From positions 1 to 64,000 of the forward strand of contig WARS01002620.1 of NCBI GenBank assembly GCA_008933995.1: a stretch of 64,000 nucleotides of DNA, in the 5' to 3' direction. The notes beneath the pieces are model-generated. The model searched no databases, was not told where the DNA came from, and worked only from the letters and a program-made list of their open reading frames with translations. This DNA comes from Datnioides undecimradiatus. Lineage: Eukaryota > Chordata > Actinopteri > Lobotiformes > Datnioididae. Within the stretch, counting starts at the first letter, position 1. Each line of letters starts with the position of its first letter. This document shows, piece after piece, positions 61,501 to 64,000 of the stretch. A program made the translations under genes and the position numbers.

Positions 61501-62156
61501 CTGGTGTTCATAGTCTCTGTGAAGGTCAACAGTGGCTGCCACACAGTGTAGAACCTCTAAGCACAGCCTCCTTCTCCAATGTCAAATGGTGCACAAGGTC
61601 TTTAATCCACAGTTTAAAAGTCTCGGGGTGAGTCTTTGCACTTAAACAACATAAGATGTCTTTCTAATTTCCTGCCTGCTACTCCAAATCAGAGCTGAGG
61701 GCTCTATCGGCACCTTCACAACACCTGAGAAGGTTTTAAATATATCTTATGTTAAGAATATGTTAATCTTTTTTATCCCAATTCTCTCATGGAGAAACAC
61801 AGACAGATGTATTTATGAGCGAGTCTGCAGAAATCAAGCTGGGAGTTCTCTGCATTACATCATGTGGAAAGGATACGGTCCTTCTCTTTACATGTTCTCT
61901 GATGCAGGTTTGGTGCTGTTATTGTCTGTGCTGGCTGTGAGGAGCTAGAGGACAGAATCAAGTATCTTCCTAATCTTTGTGTGGGATTATAACCTGAGGG
62001 TATTTTTATGAGCAGGAGTGATTTCAGCAAACAACGACTGTTTAGCACATATACTTTATGTGACTAGCAAATATAGAGTATTTAAAAACAGTCAACAGTG
62101 TAAATTTAGTCAGACAGGCAGAGGGATTATAATCAGCAAATAGCACACAACAATGA

Positions 62157-62190
<34 letters not shown>

Positions 62191-62830
62191 GCCTGGTACA
62201 ATTAATACACCAGTATACAATATGCGAGTTCGCGTGTGACACACATTGTGCGTTACCTGTTTCAGGTCCAGTGTGATGGTAATCCAGTGGAACTGTCTCC
62301 CGTTCTTGATACTTGGACTTTGCCACCACTGATTTGTCCCATCAATGGCGTTTGTGATTGGATGACGTTCTGAACAACACACATAACTTGTCTTAGCATT
62401 TCTGCTCTTTACTGCTGTAAAGCACAGTGAGCACTGCAGTGAAGTACAGTTGGAGTACTGCAATACCCTCGTGCAGTAGCCCCCTGATGTGTAAACTACT
62501 GAATCTTTTAAAAGAAAGCTCCATGTATGAAATGTTAAATTCTTCAGTAGGATCCAATTTGTCCCAATTTGTCCCGACCCCCTGTGTGGTTCTGGTTTTA
62601 AAGGTAACTGGACCTGCAGTTTAAAGTGGACCCTGCGGTCCTGGTTGTGTTTTTTTTACCTTTAGACAGGATGGAGTTGGCATCACATTTTGGGCAGTGG
62701 GGATTCTTGATTCTCCGCCCTGGAACATGTTCGACCAGTTTACAATACACTTCAGGCTCTGGATCTCCACATGTGGCATTACTGCTGATCACAGCGTTAC
62801 TGGCCAAGTTCAAAATGGCTGGGAACAGAC
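35613..62830 (-). CDS. lama1: laminin subunit alpha-1, all exons except the signal-peptide exon
   Basis: Sixty-three exons on the minus strand join with consistent phases to 3054 codons ending at TAG (35615-35613). Human LAMA1 has 3075 residues, so only about 20 residues of signal peptide (exon 1, not found) are missing. Domain order is LN, LE repeats with two L4 modules, coiled coil, and five LG modules. It is the alpha chain of laminin-111, a secreted cross-shaped heterotrimer with beta1 and gamma1. LN domains polymerise the basement membrane sheet; LG modules bind integrins, dystroglycan and heparan. No stop or frameshift was seen. Alpha-1 rather than alpha-2 is shown by the near-identity of [22 protein letters not shown], the IKVAV motif, and by synteny with EPB41L3. 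Exon coordinates are given in the domain entries below. Confidence 0.96.
36395..36444. repeat. CA microsatellite next to a lama1 acceptor
   Basis: About twenty-four CA units. On the transcribed strand this is a TG run ending at the TTCAG acceptor of the exon at 36393. Confidence 0.95.
37056..37727. other. lama1 intron in LG4
   Basis: No exon or element recognised; a short ATCACATC repeat is at 37075-37094. Confidence 0.6.
39408..40373. other. lama1 intron filled by a LINE fragment
   Basis: Most of this 966-base intron between LG2 and LG3 exons is the LINE piece at 39660-40335. The rest is unique-looking with a TTTGTGGGTCAGT duplication at 39480-39510. Confidence 0.7.
39660..40335 (+). mobile_element. 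L2/Maui-like LINE reverse-transcriptase fragment
   Basis: The plus strand carries the reverse-transcriptase catalytic box [10 protein letters not shown] at about 39739-39770, then a KTEVFLFGP motif. Near 40200-40330 it has [20 protein letters not shown] and [16 protein letters not shown], the usual downstream motifs of fish L2/Maui elements. Frame shifts separate them. It is antisense to lama1 and ends within 40 bases of the exon at 40374. Confidence 0.88.
40873..41160. repeat. tandem repeat of ACAGCAGATTACAGCAGAACC units
   Basis: About thirteen units of 21 bases (AACCACAGCAGATTACAGCAG) with 12-base deletions, in the lama1 intron between exons at 40741 and 41577. Confidence 0.95.
42063..42440 (+). 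mobile_element. L2-type LINE 3' fragment
   Basis: The stretch shares GCTCCTCTCCTG(A/T)GGAACCAG, CTGGGT(T/C)C and CTGCTATAGGCC blocks with the copy at 50370-50570. It takes up most of the 548-base lama1 intron between 41958 and 42507, antisense to the gene. Confidence 0.8.
43488..43573. other. short lama1 intron with ATC/CACCAT repeats
   Basis: An 86-base intron made largely of CATCACCATCATCAT-type triplets. Confidence 0.85.
43574..47553 (-). CDS. lama1: lama1 coiled-coil (domain II/I) exons
   Basis: Exons 47411-47553, 46843-46941, 46276-46387, 46030-46186, 45738-45948, 45336-45452, 45096-45259, 44860-44998, 44652-44748, 44107-44223, 43814-43996 and 43574-43728. It opens with [19 protein letters not shown], whose two cysteines pair with beta and gamma chains at the trimer's centre. 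Heptad-rich text follows, e.g. [53 protein letters not shown] and [20 protein letters not shown]. The region winds with beta1 and gamma1 to form the long arm. It is the least conserved part of the protein. Confidence 0.92.
44268..44490. repeat. tandem repeat of GGGGCAGTATG units
   Basis: About twenty imperfect 11-base units (GGGGCAGTATG, GGGCATTATG) in the intron between lama1 exons at 44223 and 44652. Open frames on both strands through it are composition effects. Confidence 0.92.
46388..46842. other. lama1 intron, nothing recognised
   Basis: AT-rich unique-looking intronic DNA between coiled-coil exons. The neighbouring intron 46942-47410 is the same. Confidence 0.6.
47653..48662 (-). CDS. 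lama1: lama1 last LE repeat block
   Basis: Exons 48522-48662 ([20 protein letters not shown]), 48305-48423 ([19 protein letters not shown]), 48124-48213 ([16 protein letters not shown]) and 47653-47846 ([27 protein letters not shown]). The final exon ends in a short GT run offering several donors. Only the one before GTGAGT keeps the frame and gives the expected CVSCDDEC at the junction. Confidence 0.93.
48933..49966 (-). CDS. lama1: lama1 second L4 module
   Basis: Exons 49787-49966, 49417-49602, 49188-49315 and 48933-49062. Landmarks are [101 protein letters not shown] and [13 protein letters not shown]. Each has an obvious human LAMA1 partner. The donor of the exon at 49188 is followed by a long TG run. 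Confidence 0.94.
49967..51274. other. lama1 intron occupied by a LINE
   Basis: Nearly all of this intron is the LINE fragment at 50070-51213; CA runs flank it. Confidence 0.8.
50070..51213 (+). mobile_element. L2-type LINE 3' half with full tail
   Basis: The plus strand begins in the post-reverse-transcriptase part ([61 protein letters not shown]) with stops. A non-coding tail follows. The tail ends GTAAAGTGCCCTGAGATGAC, GGCGCTATATAAATAAAATT and GAATTGAATTGAA, the end typical of these fish elements. The same tail appears reversed at 33486-33770 and 35073-35195. It is the best preserved LINE copy in the window. Confidence 0.9.
51275..56203 (-). CDS. lama1: lama1 middle LE repeat block
   Basis: Exons 56093-56203, 55775-55902, 55529-55615, 55245-55456, 53318-53424, 52946-53126, 52725-52861, 51526-51759 and 51275-51418. 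Landmarks are [146 protein letters not shown] and [18 protein letters not shown]. The order and count match human LAMA1. The intron at 53425-55244 is the largest here and has only GA repeats. Confidence 0.94.
51760..52724. other. lama1 intron, nothing recognised
   Basis: Holds a TG run at 51808-51840; otherwise no element or exon stands out. Confidence 0.6.
53425..55244. other. lama1 intron with GA/GACA repeats
   Basis: The first 230 bases are GACAGACAGAGAGA repeats adjoining the acceptor of the exon at 53424. The rest of the 1.8 kb is unique-looking, with no exon recognised. Confidence 0.65.
53434..53665. repeat. GA and GACA compound microsatellite
   Basis: Mixed GAGA and GACAGACA runs. 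On the transcribed strand it is a CT/CTGT tract upstream of a lama1 splice acceptor. Confidence 0.95.
56352..57575 (-). CDS. lama1: lama1 first L4 (laminin IV A) module
   Basis: Exons 57417-57575, 57207-57308, 56880-57094 and 56352-56463. Landmarks are [45 protein letters not shown] and [20 protein letters not shown]; the last marks re-entry into LE repeats. This globular module interrupts an LE repeat, as in mammalian alpha-1. The acceptor of the exon at 56463 is preceded by a long CT tract (transcribed strand). Confidence 0.93.
56468..56593. repeat. GA microsatellite
   Basis: GA runs with a few GACA interruptions, starting five bases beyond the acceptor side of the lama1 exon at 56463. On the transcribed strand it is a CT tract. 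Confidence 0.95.
57693..59969 (-). CDS. lama1: lama1 first LE (laminin EGF-like) repeat block
   Basis: Exons 59852-59969 ([20 protein letters not shown]), 59561-59739 ([30 protein letters not shown]), 58369-58462 ([17 protein letters not shown]), 58079-58236 ([20 protein letters not shown]) and 57693-57833 ([19 protein letters not shown]). The eight-cysteine LE pattern is kept. The rod-like LE array separates the LN domain from the first L4 module. A hAT-type MITE sits in the intron between 58462 and 59561. Confidence 0.94.
58466..58517. repeat. CA microsatellite
   Basis: About twenty-five CA units next to the lama1 exon acceptor at 58463. Confidence 0.95.
58582..59474. mobile_element. hAT-type non-autonomous transposon (MITE) with target-site duplication
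   Basis: The element starts TAGGGGTGGGACT and ends AGTCCCACCCCTA, perfect 13-base inverted ends. Perfect 8-base direct repeats ATATAAAC flank it at 58574-58581 and 59475-59482. An 8-base duplication with short ends is the hallmark of hAT transposons. The 893-base body has AT-rich sub-terminal AATTAATTAA words at both sides and no transposase frame, so it must have been moved in trans. It lies in a lama1 intron. Confidence 0.9.
60061..62830 (-). CDS. lama1: lama1 laminin N-terminal (LN) domain exons
   Basis: Exons 62660-62830, 62257-62369, 60956-60998, 60635-60825, 60338-60517 and 60061-60150. Landmarks in order are [129 protein letters not shown] and [20 protein letters not shown]. The cysteines and the WWQSPS polymerisation-face motif of the family are present. 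The first exon here starts within a glycine codon (phase 1), so the signal-peptide exon must lie further right. LN domains of alpha, beta and gamma chains bind one another to form the network. Confidence 0.95.
60999..62256. other. lama1 intron, large
   Basis: Between LN-domain exons. A TTG triplet run (62156-62190) gives poly-Gln or poly-Asn open frames on the minus strand that are not genes. Nothing else was recognised. Confidence 0.6.
62156..62190. repeat. TTG triplet repeat
   Basis: About twelve perfect TTG triplets. Confidence 0.96.
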
Positions 62831-64000
62831 CTGAAACACACAGCTAACTGTTAGCATCATAAAACACACAGCTGAATGTTAGCATAGCACCTACTACCAT
62901 GTAAGTGTGAGTGAATGAACAAATGAGTGAGTGAATGAATGAATAAAGTCTGTGTTTGTCGCTGTCTAACCCAGACAGTCAGCAGTGCCGTAGACAGGTC
63001 AGGTATTTCTCTGCAGGCAAACTCTCAGGTGAGTCATTGTCTAAAACCTCTTGATAACAGTTAATGTCCTGGGGCTGTGTCCTGTGACATGATGTGATCA
63101 AGGACTTTTGATTTTAACCTTTGTCATCATGTCTGAAAAGATGACATAATAAACATAATAATTTAAAAGAAGAAGGGAAATGCACTGATGAATCATTGCT
63201 TGTTTGTTAAACGGCTGGTGGAGACTTTGAGATGTGGGAACATAACTGTCTCTGCTGTTTGAGAGTGTAAGTCATTACAGAGAACCCTGCTCCTACTGTA
63301 AATCCCCATGATGACCCTGCACCCTGACCCTAACCCTAACCCTTGACTCCAATGGCTTTAGATTTGTTAAACTATCACAGTAAAACAAGACTGAGGTTCA
63401 AACTGCAGAAATGTCAACGGATTAATAACAAAACCTAAGAAGAGGACACACTCATGTTCAAACACACACTGAAAATGTGTGTAAGTAATGTGTGTTCATC
63501 AATCTGAAAGATGTGACGGAAAATTGATCAAAACTATTAAAACTTAAACATTAAAGTTTTTCTTAAGAACAAACTAATGGACACTGATCATTGTGGAAAA
63601 CCCTGCTGACAGTATTAATCTTTGGTGTTTGGTTCAGAGGTCAAACTTCTTATTGACACACATCAAAAACAATCGCAAGGTGATTGATTGTTGAACTGAT
63701 TGATTTACCACATTATTAGACAATGACGACCTCACAGCTTGTTAAAGTATTCAGAGGATGAAGATCACACATCATTTCAGGACATTTTTTTAACATAAAA
63801 GTAATTTTTATTCAAAAGTCTTTATGAAAATGTTTTGTAATGACTATCTTCCTGAAACTTTCATTGTATCTTACCTTCAGTAATTCAGTTTAATCACTAT
63901 AGAAACAGTTTTTCAATGTGATGTTACAGAGGAGAAGTGAGAACTTTGAGCAAAAGTAGTCAATGCTTTGTGATTCTGATAGCTTTGTGAAAGCATGTGA
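62831..64000. other. lama1 intron 1 or upstream DNA
   Basis: I searched the minus strand for a signal-peptide exon ending in phase 1 before a GT donor and found no convincing one. Short GAGTGAATGA repeats lie near 62905-62945 and a TAACCC doublet near 63329-63345. Confidence 0.5.

Noticed and set aside
62042-62463. Poly-Gln or poly-Asn protein on the minus strand
   Set aside because: It joins a lama1 exon by read-through into an intronic TTG repeat; the GT donor at 62256 and human homology end the exon.
63320-63345. Telomere-like TAACCC units
   Set aside because: Only two or three units, too short to call an interstitial telomere.

Overview
The window is vertebrate nuclear DNA from a ray-finned fish, most likely a percomorph-type teleost. 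The evidence is GT-AG introns, orthologues of three vertebrate genes in a human 18p11-like neighbourhood, many CA and GA microsatellites, and fish-type mobile elements (Tc1-like, L2/Maui-like LINE pieces, a hAT-type MITE, a SINE tail). Species assignment is inference. No operon, CRISPR array, phage or novel multi-gene system was found.

Layout. (1) 1-5516, minus strand: the 5' end of a PIEZO mechanosensitive channel gene, best matched to piezo2. Four N-terminal coding exons are present and the gene runs off the left edge. A GC-rich probable promoter lies at about 5.6-6.3 kb. (2) 9.0-30.6 kb, plus strand: a complete epb41l3 (protein 4.1B) gene. It has a CRE-bearing promoter and non-coding first exon, an ATG at 13823, a FERM domain, a FERM-adjacent region, long variable acidic linker exons and the conserved C-terminal domain. 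Its 24 coding exons join in phase to about 1139 codons. (3) 30.6-35.6 kb: a convergent intergenic interval with a dead Tc1-like transposon and two LINE tails. (4) 35613-62830, minus strand: lama1 (laminin alpha-1). There are 63 exons whose phases all agree, giving 3054 codons from just after the signal peptide to the stop. Exon 1 was not found and probably lies beyond 64000. (5) 62.8-64 kb: part of lama1 intron 1 or upstream DNA.

The three genes are not a pathway. They are a conserved syntenic block that in human lies on 18p11 (PIEZO2, EPB41L3, LAMA1). piezo2 and epb41l3 diverge; epb41l3 and lama1 converge. Laminin alpha-1 is a basement-membrane protein outside the cell, 4.1B links membrane proteins to spectrin-actin inside it, and Piezo2 is a plasma-membrane cation channel.

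The more unusual observations are a decayed copy of a FERM exon inside an epb41l3 intron, an in-frame coding-like extension cut by one TGA after the acidic 732-base exon, an uncertain epb41l3 C-terminus, simple repeats serving as polypyrimidine tracts at two lama1 acceptors, a hAT MITE with a perfect 8-base target duplication, and a piezo2 intron made almost wholly of minisatellite. Exon boundaries were read by eye from splice sites, reading phase and remembered human orthologue sequences; no alignment was run.
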